Both the position numbers and the translations under genes were made by a program. Of a stretch of 38,305 nt of DNA, positions 26,598-34,956 are shown in pieces. Each line of letters opens with the position of its first letter. Within the stretch, counting starts at the first letter, position 1. Source of the DNA: Rhizobium sp. Q54. GTDB lineage: Bacteria; Pseudomonadota; Alphaproteobacteria; Rhizobiales; Xanthobacteraceae. Below the pieces are notes generated by a model. That model saw nothing but the letters and a program-made list of their open reading frames with translations, made no database searches and was not told the DNA's origin. Location: positions 1 through 38,305 of the forward strand of contig CAMDSH010000029.1 of the NCBI GenBank assembly GCA_945907045.1, read 5' to 3'.

Positions 26598-27101
26598 ATG
26601 CCGCGGATCGCCCTTTATGCCGGCTCTTTCGACCCCGTCACCAACGGGCATATCGACGTGGTGCGCCACGCAGCAAAGCTCGCCGACAAGCTCGTCATTG
26701 CCATTGGCGTGCATCCCGGCAAGGCGCCGCTGTTCACCCCGGACGAGCGGCTCGCCATGCTGGAAGAGACCTGCGCGCCGATCGCGCGCGAGGCGAAGTG
26801 CGAGCTGAGCTGCATCACGTTCTCGGATTTGGTGGTGGCTGCCGCGCAGCGCGTTGGTGCAACACTGCTGATCCGCGGTCTGCGCGACGCCACCGACTTC
26901 GATTACGAAATGCAGATGGCGGGCATGAACGAAACGATGGCGCCCGGCGTGCAGTCGGTATTCCTGCCGGCGTCTCCTGCCGCCCGCCCGATCACTGCCA
27001 CACTCGTGCGGCAGATCGCAGGCATGGGCGGCGACGTTTCGGCTTTTGTGCCGGCGAGCGTGGCTGTCCGGCTGAAGAAGAAGTTTTCCGCCAAGTTGTA
27101 A
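26598..27101 (+). CDS. coaD: Phosphopantetheine adenylyltransferase
   Basis: Cytosolic enzyme of 167 residues that joins ATP and 4'-phosphopantetheine to make dephospho-CoA, the penultimate step of coenzyme A synthesis. The nucleotidyltransferase motif is [16 protein letters not shown] (about 6-21, with the TxGH-type TNGH). [22 protein letters not shown] and the C-terminal [11 protein letters not shown] are family hallmarks. The chosen ATG gives the usual family length; the frame is open 38 codons upstream without a conserved start. It is followed at 44 bp by a secreted cyclophilin gene, a conserved order with queA and tgt in this group. Confidence 0.95.
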   Translation: MPRIALYAGSFDPVTNGHIDVVRHAAKLADKLVIAIGVHPGKAPLFTPDERLAMLEETCAPIAREAKCELSCITFSDLVVAAAQRVGATLLIRGLRDATDFDYEMQMAGMNETMAPGVQSVFLPASPAARPITATLVRQIAGMGGDVSAFVPASVAVRLKKKFSAKL

Positions 27102-27145
27102 CGCTGATCTCCGGGGCGACCCGGCTCAACCGCATAAGGAACGTC

Positions 27146-27790
27146 ATGAATCTCCGTCGCAATATGCTGCTTGGCCTGACGCTGCTCTTCGCAGCATTCG
27201 CTACACCGGCATCAAGCCAGGGCAGCCTCGCCAATCCAGCTGCGCTGAATGAGCGCGCCCCCGCCAGCTACAAGGTCAAATTCGACACCAGCAAGGGCGT
27301 TTTCGTGATCGAGGTGAACCGCGCCTGGGCGCCGAATGGCGCCGACCGGTTCTACAATCTGGTCAAGAACGGATATTTCGACAACGTCCGCTTCTTCCGC
27401 GTCATCAGCGGATTCATGGTGCAGTTCGGCATCAACGGCGAACCGGCTCTGAATTCCAAATGGCGCGAGGCAAGGATCCCCGACGATCGCGTCACCCAAA
27501 GCAACAAGCGCGGTACGATTACCTTTGCGACTTCCGGAGCGAACAGCCGCACGACGCAGGTGTTCATCAATTTCGCCGACAACGCGGTTCTCGACGGGCA
27601 GGGCTTTTCCCCGTTCGGCCGCATCGTGACGGGCATGAATGTTGTCGATGCGCTCAACGCCGAATACGGCGAGGGCGCGCCGAGCGGGCGCGGGCCCGAC
27701 CAGGGCCGCGCGCAGATGGAAGGCAACGCCTATCTCACGAAGAGCTTCCCGCGCATGGACTTCGTCAAAAAAGCGACGATTGAGCAGTAG
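27146..27790 (+). CDS. Secreted cyclophilin-type peptidyl-prolyl isomerase
   Basis: A 214-residue protein with a signal peptide (about 1-24, ends PASSQG) and a cyclophilin domain. The active-site strand reads FFRVISGFMVQFG, keeping the catalytic Arg and the FMxQ of FHRVIxxFMxQ but with Phe in place of His. The hydrophobic pocket segment TQVFINFADN is present, and the Trp position reads SPFG. It should catalyse proline cis-trans isomerisation in the periplasm. An AAGGA site supports the ATG. It is paired with a cytosolic cyclophilin 51 bp downstream. Confidence 0.9.
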   Translation: MNLRRNMLLGLTLLFAAFATPASSQGSLANPAALNERAPASYKVKFDTSKGVFVIEVNRAWAPNGADRFYNLVKNGYFDNVRFFRVISGFMVQFGINGEPALNSKWREARIPDDRVTQSNKRGTITFATSGANSRTTQVFINFADNAVLDGQGFSPFGRIVTGMNVVDALNAEYGEGAPSGRGPDQGRAQMEGNAYLTKSFPRMDFVKKATIEQ

Positions 27791-27841
27791 CGCCCAATCA
27801 GGCGGCATGCGCGCAGAATATTATCTCGAAGGAAAACAGAA

Positions 27842-28303
27842 ATGGCCAAACCCGAAGACACGATGATTTTGGAAACAACCAAGGGCAAGGTGGTGATCGC
27901 CATGCGGCCCGATCTTGCGCCCGGGCATGTCGCGCGCATCAAGGAGCTGGTGCGCGAAGGCTTTTACGACGGCGTGGTGTTTCATCGCGTGATCGACGGC
28001 TTCATGGCGCAGACCGGCTGTCCGCAAGGCACCGGCACCGGCGGCTCGGGCAAAAAGCTGAAAGCCGAATTCAATCGCGAGCCGCATGTGCGCGGCACGG
28101 TGTCGATGGCGCGTGCGAGCGATCCCAATTCCGGCGACAGCCAATTTTTCATTTGCTTCGACGACGCGCGCTTCCTCGACAATCAATATACCGCGTGGGG
28201 CAACGTCACCGAGGGAATGGACAACGTCGACAAGATCAAGCGGGGCGAGCCGGTGTCGAGCCCCGACAAGATCGTGAAGGCGACCATCGCCGTCGGCACC
28301 TGA
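27842..28303 (+). CDS. Cytosolic cyclophilin (peptidyl-prolyl isomerase B type)
   Basis: A 153-residue cyclophilin without a signal peptide. The active-site strand VVFHRVIDGFMAQTG, the GDSQFFICFDD pocket and QYTAWGNVTEGMDNV match small bacterial PpiB enzymes, so it is probably active on cytosolic proteins. AAGGAAAAC precedes the ATG. It lies between the secreted paralogue and queA (35 bp downstream), consistent with a coaD-ppi-ppi-queA-tgt transcript. Confidence 0.93.
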   Translation: MAKPEDTMILETTKGKVVIAMRPDLAPGHVARIKELVREGFYDGVVFHRVIDGFMAQTGCPQGTGTGGSGKKLKAEFNREPHVRGTVSMARASDPNSGDSQFFICFDDARFLDNQYTAWGNVTEGMDNVDKIKRGEPVSSPDKIVKATIAVGT

Positions 28304-28338
28304 TCCTTCTCCCTGTCCGGGAGATTGATTGAGGACTT

Positions 28339-29424
28339 ATGCGTACCGACCTGTTCGATTTCGATCTGCCGCAAGAGCGGATCGCCCTGCGACCGGTTTC
28401 CCCGCGCGACGCCGCGCGGCTTCTGGTCGTTCGCCCTCGCGAGGTGCCGGAGCTTGCCGACCGCAGCGTGCGCGATCTGCCCGACCTGTTGCGCTCGGGC
28501 GATGCGATCGTGGTCAACGACACCAAGGTGATCCAGGCGCAGCTCTCCGGCCGTCGCATCGGGCGCGGCACGACGGAGCCGGACGTTTCCGTCACTCTGC
28601 ATCAGCGCGTCGATGGCTCGCGCTGGCGTGCTTTCGCGCGGCCGGCCAGGAAACTGGAAGCCGGCGATGTGCTGCGCTTCGGCTCCGAAGGCAAGGTGTG
28701 CTTGCTCGACCAGCTCGACGCCACGGTGGAGGCGAAAGGCGAGGGCGGCGAAATCACGCTCTCGTTCGCGTTTCACGGGCCCGTGCTCGATCAGGCAATT
28801 GCCGAACGTGGCGACATGCCGCTGCCGCCTTACATCGGGTTGCGGCGCGCACCGGACGAGCAGGATCGCAAAGATTACCAGACGATGTTCGCGAAAGAGG
28901 ATGGTTCGGTGGCGGCGCCGACGGCGAGCCTGCATTTCACTGAAGCGCTGCTCAAGGATCTCGGCCTGCGCGAGATTTCAATTCACAAAGTGACGCTGCA
29001 TGTCGGCGCCGGGACATTTTTGCCGGTGAAAGCCGAGGATACCGACGAACACAAGATGCACCCCGAATGGGGAACGGTGTCACGCGAGACCGCCGCCGCG
29101 CTCAACGCGGTGCGCGCGAAAGGCGGGCGCATCATCGCCGCCGGCTCGACCTCGTTGCGTCTGCTGGAAAGCGCGACGGACGAGATGGGGCAAATCCAGC
29201 CGTTCGAGGGCGAAACGTCGATTTTTATTACGCCGGGCTACCAGTTCCGCGCGGTCAATCTGTTCCTGACCAACTTCCATCTGCCGCGCTCGACGCTGTT
29301 CATGCTCACCGCTGCGTTCTCCGGACTGGACGCGATGCGCCGCGCCTACACGCACGCGATCGAGATGGACTATCGCTTCTATTCCTATGGCGATGCCTGC
29401 CTGCTGTATCCCGCTCCGCGATGA
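28339..29424 (+). CDS. queA: S-adenosylmethionine:tRNA ribosyltransferase-isomerase
   Basis: Enzyme of 361 residues that transfers the ribosyl moiety of SAM to preQ1 in tRNA, making epoxyqueuosine. Family landmarks are [14 protein letters not shown] at 5-18, [14 protein letters not shown], the [11 protein letters not shown] loop, and [18 protein letters not shown] near the C-terminus. The stop overlaps the tgt start in an ATGA junction, so the two are translationally coupled and supply consecutive steps of queuosine formation (Tgt first, QueA second). Confidence 0.97.
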   Translation: MRTDLFDFDLPQERIALRPVSPRDAARLLVVRPREVPELADRSVRDLPDLLRSGDAIVVNDTKVIQAQLSGRRIGRGTTEPDVSVTLHQRVDGSRWRAFARPARKLEAGDVLRFGSEGKVCLLDQLDATVEAKGEGGEITLSFAFHGPVLDQAIAERGDMPLPPYIGLRRAPDEQDRKDYQTMFAKEDGSVAAPTASLHFTEALLKDLGLREISIHKVTLHVGAGTFLPVKAEDTDEHKMHPEWGTVSRETAAALNAVRAKGGRIIAAGSTSLRLLESATDEMGQIQPFEGETSIFITPGYQFRAVNLFLTNFHLPRSTLFMLTAAFSGLDAMRRAYTHAIEMDYRFYSYGDACLLYPAPR

Positions 29425-30554
29425 CCGGCGCCTTTTCCTTCCGGTTGCACAAAACAGACGGCGATGCGCGGCGCGGCGAATTTTCAACGCCGCATGGCGT
29501 TGTGCAGACGCCGGCCTTCATGCCGGTCGGCACGCAGGCGACGGTGAAGGGGATCGCCCCCGCCGAGGTGCGCGCGACCGGCGCGGAAATCGTGCTCGGC
29601 AACACCTATCATCTTATGCTGCGCCCCGGCGCCGAGCGCATTGCTGAGTTGGGCGGCCTGCATAAATTCATGAACTGGCCGCATCCGATTTTGACTGACT
29701 CCGGCGGCTTTCAGGTGATGTCGCTTTCCGAATTGCGAAAGCTGGACGAGAACGGCGTCACATTCCGCTCGCATCTCGACGGCGCGATGGTTTCGCTCAC
29801 GCCCGAGCGCGCCATCGAAGTGCAGACGCTGCTCGGCGCGGATATCTCGATGCAGCTGGATGAGTGCCTGAAGCTTCCGGCCAAGCGCGACGAGATCGAG
29901 CGCGCCATGCGGCTCTCATTGCGCTGGGCGGAGCGCAGCAAGAAGGCGTTCGAGGCCACACCCAAGGGCCGCGCGCTGTTCGGCATCGTACAAGGCGGTG
30001 ACGATTTAGCTTTGCGCGCCGATAGCGCTCGTGCGCTGGTCGATACCGGTTTTGATGGATACGCCATTGGCGGGCTGGCCGTGGGCGAGCCGCAGAAGGT
30101 GATGCTGGCAACCGTCGCGCAGGTGACGCCATTACTTCCCAAGGAATGCCCGCGTTATCTCATGGGCGTCGGGACGCCGGACGATCTGATCGAAGCCGTT
30201 GCGCGCGGCATCGACATGTTCGATTGCGTGCTGCCCACCCGCAACGGACGGCACGGGACGGCGTTCACGCGCCATGGCCCGATCAATCTTGCCAATGCGC
30301 GACACGCCAACGATCCGCGCCCGCTCGATGCGGAAGCCGCGCACCCTTCAGCGCGCGATTATTCCCGTGCTTACCTGCATCACCTCACCAAGGCGAACGA
30401 GATGCTCGGCGCCATTTTGCTCTCGACCGTCAACCTTGCATATTACCAGGATCTGATGGCGGGCATGCGTGCCGCCATATCGGAGGGGCGTTTTACGGAT
30501 TTCCGGCAAGCCACAAAAGAAGGCTGGGCGCGCGGCGATATTCCTGCGTTATAG
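29421..30554 (+). CDS. tgt: tRNA-guanine transglycosylase lacking the canonical zinc ligands
   Basis: A 377-residue enzyme that swaps guanine-34 for preQ1 in tRNAs with a GUN anticodon. The catalytic residues are Asp93 in [11 protein letters not shown] and the nucleophile Asp268 in [15 protein letters not shown]; their spacing equals that of E. coli Tgt. [12 protein letters not shown] is also intact. The C-terminal zinc site (E. coli Cys302, Cys304, Cys307, His333) reads Ala306, His308, Ala311 and Val337 here, so all four ligands are replaced while the flanking [11 protein letters not shown] is conserved. The enzyme is probably still active, with a structure no longer held by zinc; this is inference. 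The start overlaps the queA stop. Confidence 0.95.
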   Translation: MTGAFSFRLHKTDGDARRGEFSTPHGVVQTPAFMPVGTQATVKGIAPAEVRATGAEIVLGNTYHLMLRPGAERIAELGGLHKFMNWPHPILTDSGGFQVMSLSELRKLDENGVTFRSHLDGAMVSLTPERAIEVQTLLGADISMQLDECLKLPAKRDEIERAMRLSLRWAERSKKAFEATPKGRALFGIVQGGDDLALRADSARALVDTGFDGYAIGGLAVGEPQKVMLATVAQVTPLLPKECPRYLMGVGTPDDLIEAVARGIDMFDCVLPTRNGRHGTAFTRHGPINLANARHANDPRPLDAEAAHPSARDYSRAYLHHLTKANEMLGAILLSTVNLAYYQDLMAGMRAAISEGRFTDFRQATKEGWARGDIPAL

Positions 30555-30584
30555 TGCCGCCCGCTCAGCCACTGGAATTTCGCA

Positions 30585-31439
30585 ATGACGACGCCGACCA
30601 CTTTCGAACATCGCCGCAAGCCGAACTACAAAATGCCGCCGGGCAGCACCGACGCGCATTGCCACGTGTTCGGACCGGCGTCGCGCTTTCCTTACGCGCC
30701 CAATCGCCGCTACACGCCGGACGATGCGCCGAAAGAAGCGCTGGCGGCGTTGCACAAGCATCTTGGCATCGAGCGCACGGTGATCGTGCAGGCAAGCTGC
30801 CACGGCACCGATAATCGTGCGATGCTGGATGCCATTGCCGCCAACCCAGCGCGCTTTCGCGGCGTTGCGTTGGTGGACGATAAATTCACCGACGCCGACT
30901 ACGCCAAGCTGCAGGACGGCGGCGTTCGCGGTGTGCGATTCAATTTCGTCAAGCATCTCGGCGGCGCGCCTGACATGGGCGTGTTCAACCGCGTGCTCGA
31001 CCGCGTCAAGGGAATGGGCTGGCACGTTGTGCTGCATCTCGATGCGCCCGATATAGCTTCTCTTTCGGACATGATCCGCAAGCTGCCGCTGCCTGTTGTC
31101 ATCGACCACATGGGGCGCGTGCCGGCTGCCGGCGGCGTCGAACAGCCGGCGTTCCGCGCGCTGCTCGAACTCGTGAAGATGGAAAGCTGCTGGATCAAGG
31201 TTTGTGGTTCCGAACGTATTTCCATGCCGCCTTATACGCCGGCCATCCCCATCGCGGCCGCGCTGATGAAAGCATCGCCTGACCGCACGCTGTGGGGCAC
31301 GGACTACCCGCACCCCAACGCGACCCACGATGCGGATGAGGCCGATCTGGTCGATCTGGTGCCGCAATTCGCGCCGGACGCTGCGGCGCAAAAACGGGTA
31401 CTGGTGGACAACCCGGCGCGGCTTTATGGTTTCGTCTGA
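30585..31439 (+). CDS. Amidohydrolase-family metal-dependent hydrolase (LigI / PDC-hydrolase-like)
   Basis: A 284-residue TIM-barrel hydrolase of the amidohydrolase superfamily (amidohydro-rel type). The N-terminal motif STDAHCHVFGP supplies a first-strand HxH-like metal site. Later landmarks are HLDAPDI, PVVIDHMGRVPA and the terminal WGTDYPHPN with the catalytic Asp. Closest known functions are 2-pyrone-4,6-dicarboxylate hydrolase of aromatic-acid degradation and related lactonases; the exact substrate is uncertain. A TctC/Bug binding-protein gene follows 52 bp downstream and a 3-hydroxybenzoate-6-hydroxylase-like gene lies beyond, suggesting aromatic acid catabolism. Confidence 0.85.
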   Translation: MTTPTTFEHRRKPNYKMPPGSTDAHCHVFGPASRFPYAPNRRYTPDDAPKEALAALHKHLGIERTVIVQASCHGTDNRAMLDAIAANPARFRGVALVDDKFTDADYAKLQDGGVRGVRFNFVKHLGGAPDMGVFNRVLDRVKGMGWHVVLHLDAPDIASLSDMIRKLPLPVVIDHMGRVPAAGGVEQPAFRALLELVKMESCWIKVCGSERISMPPYTPAIPIAAALMKASPDRTLWGTDYPHPNATHDADEADLVDLVPQFAPDAAAQKRVLVDNPARLYGFV

Positions 31440-31491
31440 CGCTCAAGAACAAACGCAACAACAGCTTAAAAAACGCACAGAGGATATGCAT

Positions 31492-32481
31492 ATGCACAAA
31501 GGCAACATCGAACGCCGTACGCTTATTCTAACGCTGGCGGCCGCGGCGCTTTTCGCAGCAACGCCGCTCACCGCACAGGCGCAGAAATATCCCGATCGTC
31601 CGGTGCGGATGATCCTGCCCTTCGGCGCGGGCGGAGTGGCGGATATTTCCTCGCGCGTCATCGCCGACAAACTGGGCGAGAAACTCGGCCAGCGTTTCGT
31701 GGTCGAGAACATGCCGGGCGCCGGCGGCATCACCGCGGCGAACGCGGCGAAGTCCGCCACGCCGGACGGCTACACGCTGGCGCTGCTCACCAATGGCACC
31801 GCCATCAGCGTGCCGCTGTTCAAGAGCCTGCCGTTCGATCCGCTGAAGGATTTCGTGCCGATCTCGACCTTCGGCTATTTCGATTGCCTGTTCATCGTCA
31901 ATTCGGATTCGGAATTCAAGACGCTCGCCGATTTCGTCAAGACTGCGCGCGCGCAGCCAGGCAAACTCAATATCGGCACCATCACGCGCGGCGGAACGCA
32001 AAATCTCACCGCCGAATTATTCAAATCGACGGCAGGGCTGAATCTGGAAATCGTTCCGTTCCGCACCTCGCCGGAAGCCGTCATCGCGCTGCTGCGCAAG
32101 GACGTGCACATGGTGATCGACTTTTACGCCGCATTGAAACCGGGCCTCTCGGACAACAAGACCCGCGCGCTGGCCTGGAGCGGCCCGCATCGCTCGCAGG
32201 CGCTGCCCACGCTGCCGACCGCGCAGGAAGCCGGCGTGAAGGGCTTTGAGGTCACATCGTGGAACGGCCTTTACGCGCCGGCCGGAACGCCGCCCGCCGT
32301 CATCGCGACGATCAACAAGGCGCTGCGGGAAATTCTCGCCGACAAAGACGTGAAAACGAGGCTGCTCGATCTCGGCATCGAAGCCCGCGCCGGTTCGCCG
32401 GCCGAGATGGACGCGCAGATGCGCGCGGACATCAAGAAATGGGGCGCGGTGATCGAGAAAGCGGGAATTCCGCAGCAGTAA
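31492..32481 (+). CDS. Tripartite tricarboxylate transporter binding protein (TctC/Bug family)
   Basis: Exported solute-binding protein of 329 residues. A signal peptide at about 1-30 (ends PLTAQAQ) is followed by the Bug opening YPDRPVRMILPFGAGGVADI and ENMPGAGGITAANAAKSATPDGYTLAL. Two in-frame ATGs lie six bases apart; I chose the second because GAGG is then eight bases upstream. Bug proteins bind dicarboxylates and aromatic acids; orphan copies without TctAB are common in relatives, as here. Its place beside ring-cleavage-type genes suggests an aromatic or dicarboxylic ligand. Confidence 0.92.
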   Translation: MHKGNIERRTLILTLAAAALFAATPLTAQAQKYPDRPVRMILPFGAGGVADISSRVIADKLGEKLGQRFVVENMPGAGGITAANAAKSATPDGYTLALLTNGTAISVPLFKSLPFDPLKDFVPISTFGYFDCLFIVNSDSEFKTLADFVKTARAQPGKLNIGTITRGGTQNLTAELFKSTAGLNLEIVPFRTSPEAVIALLRKDVHMVIDFYAALKPGLSDNKTRALAWSGPHRSQALPTLPTAQEAGVKGFEVTSWNGLYAPAGTPPAVIATINKALREILADKDVKTRLLDLGIEARAGSPAEMDAQMRADIKKWGAVIEKAGIPQQ

Positions 32482-32494
32482 CCGGAGCCGCGTC

Positions 32495-33682
32495 TTACAC
32501 GCCGCCACCGTACAGCCAGGCGATGCCATCCCAGGCTTCGCTCGGCGTGCGCTTCGAAAGCATCTCGTTGCGAAGCTCCGCCGTGGGTCCGCGGGCGTGA
32601 TAGAACTCGCCGTAGACGCGCGCCATGATCTGCACGCGCGCGGTGCGTAAATAGCGTTGCTGCTGATAGGCGAGGAATGCCGCCGCCGGATCGTCGGGCT
32701 GCTTGGCGATCGTTTCCGCCAGACAAACGGCGTCCTCGGTGGCCATGCAGGCGCCTTGCGCGAGATATTGCAGCATTGGATGTGCGGCGTCGCCGAGCAG
32801 CGTGACGCGGCCCTTCGACCAGTCCTTCACTGGCTCACGGTCGCAGAGCACCCACATGCGCCAGGTGTCGATGCGCTCGAGCATGCGCAAAACTTCCGGC
32901 CGCTGTCCCTTGAAATGCTGCCACAGCAATTCCTTGCTGCCTTCCGCGTTCCAGCCTTCCTCGTAATGGTCGGAATGGAAAACGGCGACGAGGTTGTAAA
33001 GCTCGCCGCGCCGCAGCGGGTAATGCACGAAGTGCGTGCGCGGACCCGCCCAGAGTACGACATCCGGATTCCACAAATCGTCCGGCACCTGCTCGCGCTT
33101 GAGCACGGCGCGATAGGCGATGTGGCCGGAGACGCGCGGCTTGCCGTCGCCGACGATGCGGTCGCGGATTTTCGACCACATGCCGTCGCAGCCGATCAGC
33201 GCGCGGCCCTGAACCGTCTCGCCGTTCTGCATCGAGAGGCTGACGCCATCACCGTGATCCTCATAACCCTCGACCAAGCGATTGTTCTCCAGCGTGACGA
33301 GATTGTTGCCAAGACAGGCGTTGAGGAAAGCCGCGTGAATATCGGTGCGATGCGTCACCGCGTAGGGCTGCTTGAAGCGCTTGCCAAATTCGCCGTCGAA
33401 GTCGCCGCGCGTGATCAATTTGCCGGTGAGCGCGTCGCGCATTTCCATTCCGTTGGGAACGTGCGCTTTGCTCAGCACCTCGTCCTTGAGGCCGATGCGC
33501 TCCAGCGCGCGGAAGATATTGGGGCCGAGCTGGATGCCGGCGCCAACCTCGCGGAATTCCGGCGATTGTTCCAGCACGCGCACGGGCAAGCCCTGACGCG
33601 CCAGCGAATAGGCAACCGCCAGTCCGCCGATCCCGCCGCCCACCACCAGAAACGGCTGCGAGCCGCCGTTCGTTTTTGCCAT
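32495..33682 (-). CDS. FAD-dependent monooxygenase, 3-hydroxybenzoate 6-hydroxylase-like
   Basis: A 395-residue class A flavin monooxygenase. GGGIGG lies near residues 16-21, followed by VGAGIQLGPNIFRALERIGL, HRTDIHAAFLNAC, the DG motif IGCDGMWSKIRD and GDAAHPMLQYLAQGACMATED. The pattern, including FVHYPLRRGELYNLVAVF, resembles 3-hydroxybenzoate 6-hydroxylases that make gentisate. The start is uncertain: an upstream GTG six bases earlier is possible, but the ATG has better spacing to GGGG. It is convergent (13 bp) with the TctC/Bug gene. It shares family with the monooxygenase at 25008-26207. Confidence 0.88.
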   Translation of the reverse strand: MAKTNGGSQPFLVVGGGIGGLAVAYSLARQGLPVRVLEQSPEFREVGAGIQLGPNIFRALERIGLKDEVLSKAHVPNGMEMRDALTGKLITRGDFDGEFGKRFKQPYAVTHRTDIHAAFLNACLGNNLVTLENNRLVEGYEDHGDGVSLSMQNGETVQGRALIGCDGMWSKIRDRIVGDGKPRVSGHIAYRAVLKREQVPDDLWNPDVVLWAGPRTHFVHYPLRRGELYNLVAVFHSDHYEEGWNAEGSKELLWQHFKGQRPEVLRMLERIDTWRMWVLCDREPVKDWSKGRVTLLGDAAHPMLQYLAQGACMATEDAVCLAETIAKQPDDPAAAFLAYQQQRYLRTARVQIMARVYGEFYHARGPTAELRNEMLSKRTPSEAWDGIAWLYGGGV

Positions 33683-33770
33683 TTCCACGCCCCGGAAAAA
33701 TCCACGCTGGTGGGCAAGGTTTTAAGCCGCCGCGCGCGCCGCGCCAAGGGCTTGATGGTGCGGGCGGCAA

Positions 33771-33801
33771 TGCGAAAACCCGCCGGTTGCAGCCGGCGGG
33801 C
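33771..33801 (-). terminator. Rho-independent terminator behind the zinc-ribbon gene
   Basis: An 8-bp stem (CCCGCCGG at 33779-33786 with CCGGCGGG at 33793-33800) has a 6-base loop and outer GCGAA/TTCGC pairing. Read on the minus strand it is followed by TTTTCGCATT. It lies about 50 bp past the zinc-ribbon stop. Confidence 0.65.
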
Positions 33802-33849
33802 TTCGCGTCCGAACGCGGCTCAGGGGGCAACTGGAGTCGCGGGCGGCTG

Positions 33850-34044
33850 TTAATGCGGCAGCGGGACCGATGTTTGGGAAACCCCGCCGCAGGATTCACA
33901 CGACCAGTGATGGCGTATTTTTTCGCCATCGATGAGTTGCGAGAGTATCGGCGCGAGCAATTTCTCCCTGCAATAGGGGCAAGCGGGCAGCGGCAGGTAA
34001 CGCAAAAACGCGGAGTTGCGGAGCGTATCGGAGTGAAGCCGCAT
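33850..34044 (-). CDS. Zinc-ribbon micro-protein
   Basis: A 64-residue protein with two CxxC knuckles, CPYC near residue 22 and CESC near residue 49, separated by about 24 residues (REKLLAPILSQL... IRHHWS). This is the geometry of a single zinc ribbon. The ATG has an unusually good GAGGAGGAG ribosome-binding site, and a terminator follows. I recall similar 60-residue proteins in Bradyrhizobium and relatives. Function is unknown; nucleic-acid or protein binding is likely for a ribbon of this kind. Confidence 0.82.
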   Translation of the reverse strand: MRLHSDTLRNSAFLRYLPLPACPYCREKLLAPILSQLIDGEKIRHHWSCESCGGVSQTSVPLPH

Positions 34045-34239
34045 GATCTCCTCCTCGGTTTGTGCTTATTGAGCGGGGACCGTAAACGTACTTTGTGGCG
34101 CTCAGAGGATGCTTTCGTGAAACTTGAGTGACCGGAACCTTGTTTGCAGATATCCGTTTAATGCACGAACGAATGGAGATAGATTGATCCATTCCAGTTG
34201 CCGGACGGTGTCGTTATAATTTTTTACGAGGTGATGCGT

Positions 34240-34659
34240 ATGCGCTGGCTTCCCGCTGTAATCATTGTTTTGTCCATTTCATTAACGGCATGCGGCAAGA
34301 GCCCCGAGGGGCCGCAAGGCGCGCAAGGTCCGGCAGGACCGGCGGGTCCAGCGGGCCCCGCAGGTCAAGCAGGGCCCCCGGGTCCGCGCGGCGAAGCAGG
34401 TCCGCCGGGACCGAAAGGCGAATCCGCTCCGCCCCCGTCGTCAGCGCAATCGATACCGCGCTTGCGGCGTCTGACGCAGACCTGCGTCGAGCCGGGATGC
34501 CGCGGTTCATGCGCCAGCGACGAAGTGCTTGTGAGTGCCTATTGCGCGGTCGACAGCGGCAACGCGCGCTCGCCCGCCGTGAACATCGACGCGCTCGGCA
34601 GCGCGAGCTGTCCGCAAGGTTTGCAGAACACGCTCACGCTGATCTGCGGCAAAATCTGA
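34240..34659 (+). CDS. Collagen-like lipoprotein
   Basis: A 139-residue exported lipoprotein. The signal sequence ends in a lipobox LTAC (Cys18). Residues about 22-61 are a run of roughly twelve Gly-X-Y triplets ([16 protein letters not shown] and on to GPPGPKGE), a collagen-like stretch expected to trimerise. A C-terminal domain with six Cys ([27 protein letters not shown]) follows and is probably disulfide-bonded. I chose the ATG at 34240, eight bases after GAGG; two upstream starts are possible. The gene stands alone upstream of tRNA-Lys. Confidence 0.82.
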   Translation: MRWLPAVIIVLSISLTACGKSPEGPQGAQGPAGPAGPAGPAGQAGPPGPRGEAGPPGPKGESAPPPSSAQSIPRLRRLTQTCVEPGCRGSCASDEVLVSAYCAVDSGNARSPAVNIDALGSASCPQGLQNTLTLICGKI

Positions 34660-34684
34660 ACGCGGGTCTGATATCGGGTGAGGG

Positions 34685-34760
34685 TGGTGAGCGCGGCGGG
34701 ACTCGAACCCGCGACCACCTGATTAAAAGTCAGGTGCTCTACCAACTGAGCTACGCGCCC
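34685..34760 (-). tRNA. tRNA-Lys (UUU)
   Basis: A 76-base cloverleaf read on the minus strand, beginning GGGCGCGTAGCTCAGTTGG. The anticodon loop CTTTTAA gives anticodon UUU. The T arm contains GGTTCGAGTCC. The acceptor stem GGGCGCG pairs with CGCGCTC (one G-U), followed by discriminator A and an encoded CCA. Confidence 0.95.
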
Positions 34761-34770
34761 TCTGTTTTCA

Positions 34771-34816
34771 CGCATGATCTTATCCCAAAACCGCTACCCG
34801 CCTTGAGGATCATGCG
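34771..34816. repeat. Short intergenic palindrome (GCATGATC type)
   Basis: A 46-base element with perfect 9-base inverted ends, CGCATGATC and GATCATGCG, around a core TTATCCCAAAACCGCTACCC. It resembles the GCATGATC-TTTTCCGAAAACC palindromes repeated between genes in many Hyphomicrobiales. It starts 10 bp upstream of the tRNA-Lys 5' end, so it overlaps the region where the tRNA promoter should lie. Confidence 0.7.
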
Positions 34817-34956
34817 CTGCGCGGGGGTTTACGGGCGCGCTTGTGTCCGGTCAATAGCTTGCCTGCGTTATAGGCGGCTTAGCGCACAACGTGACGCGCA
34901 GTTGATCTCGCGCGGGCCTCGCGATTTGCTACACTGCCGGGAACGCAAGGAACTCA

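Noticed and set aside
34937..34949. GAAC...GAAC near the M20 gene considered as a LexA box
   Set aside because: The spacer is 5 bases, not 7, and the second half overlaps the ribosome-binding site.
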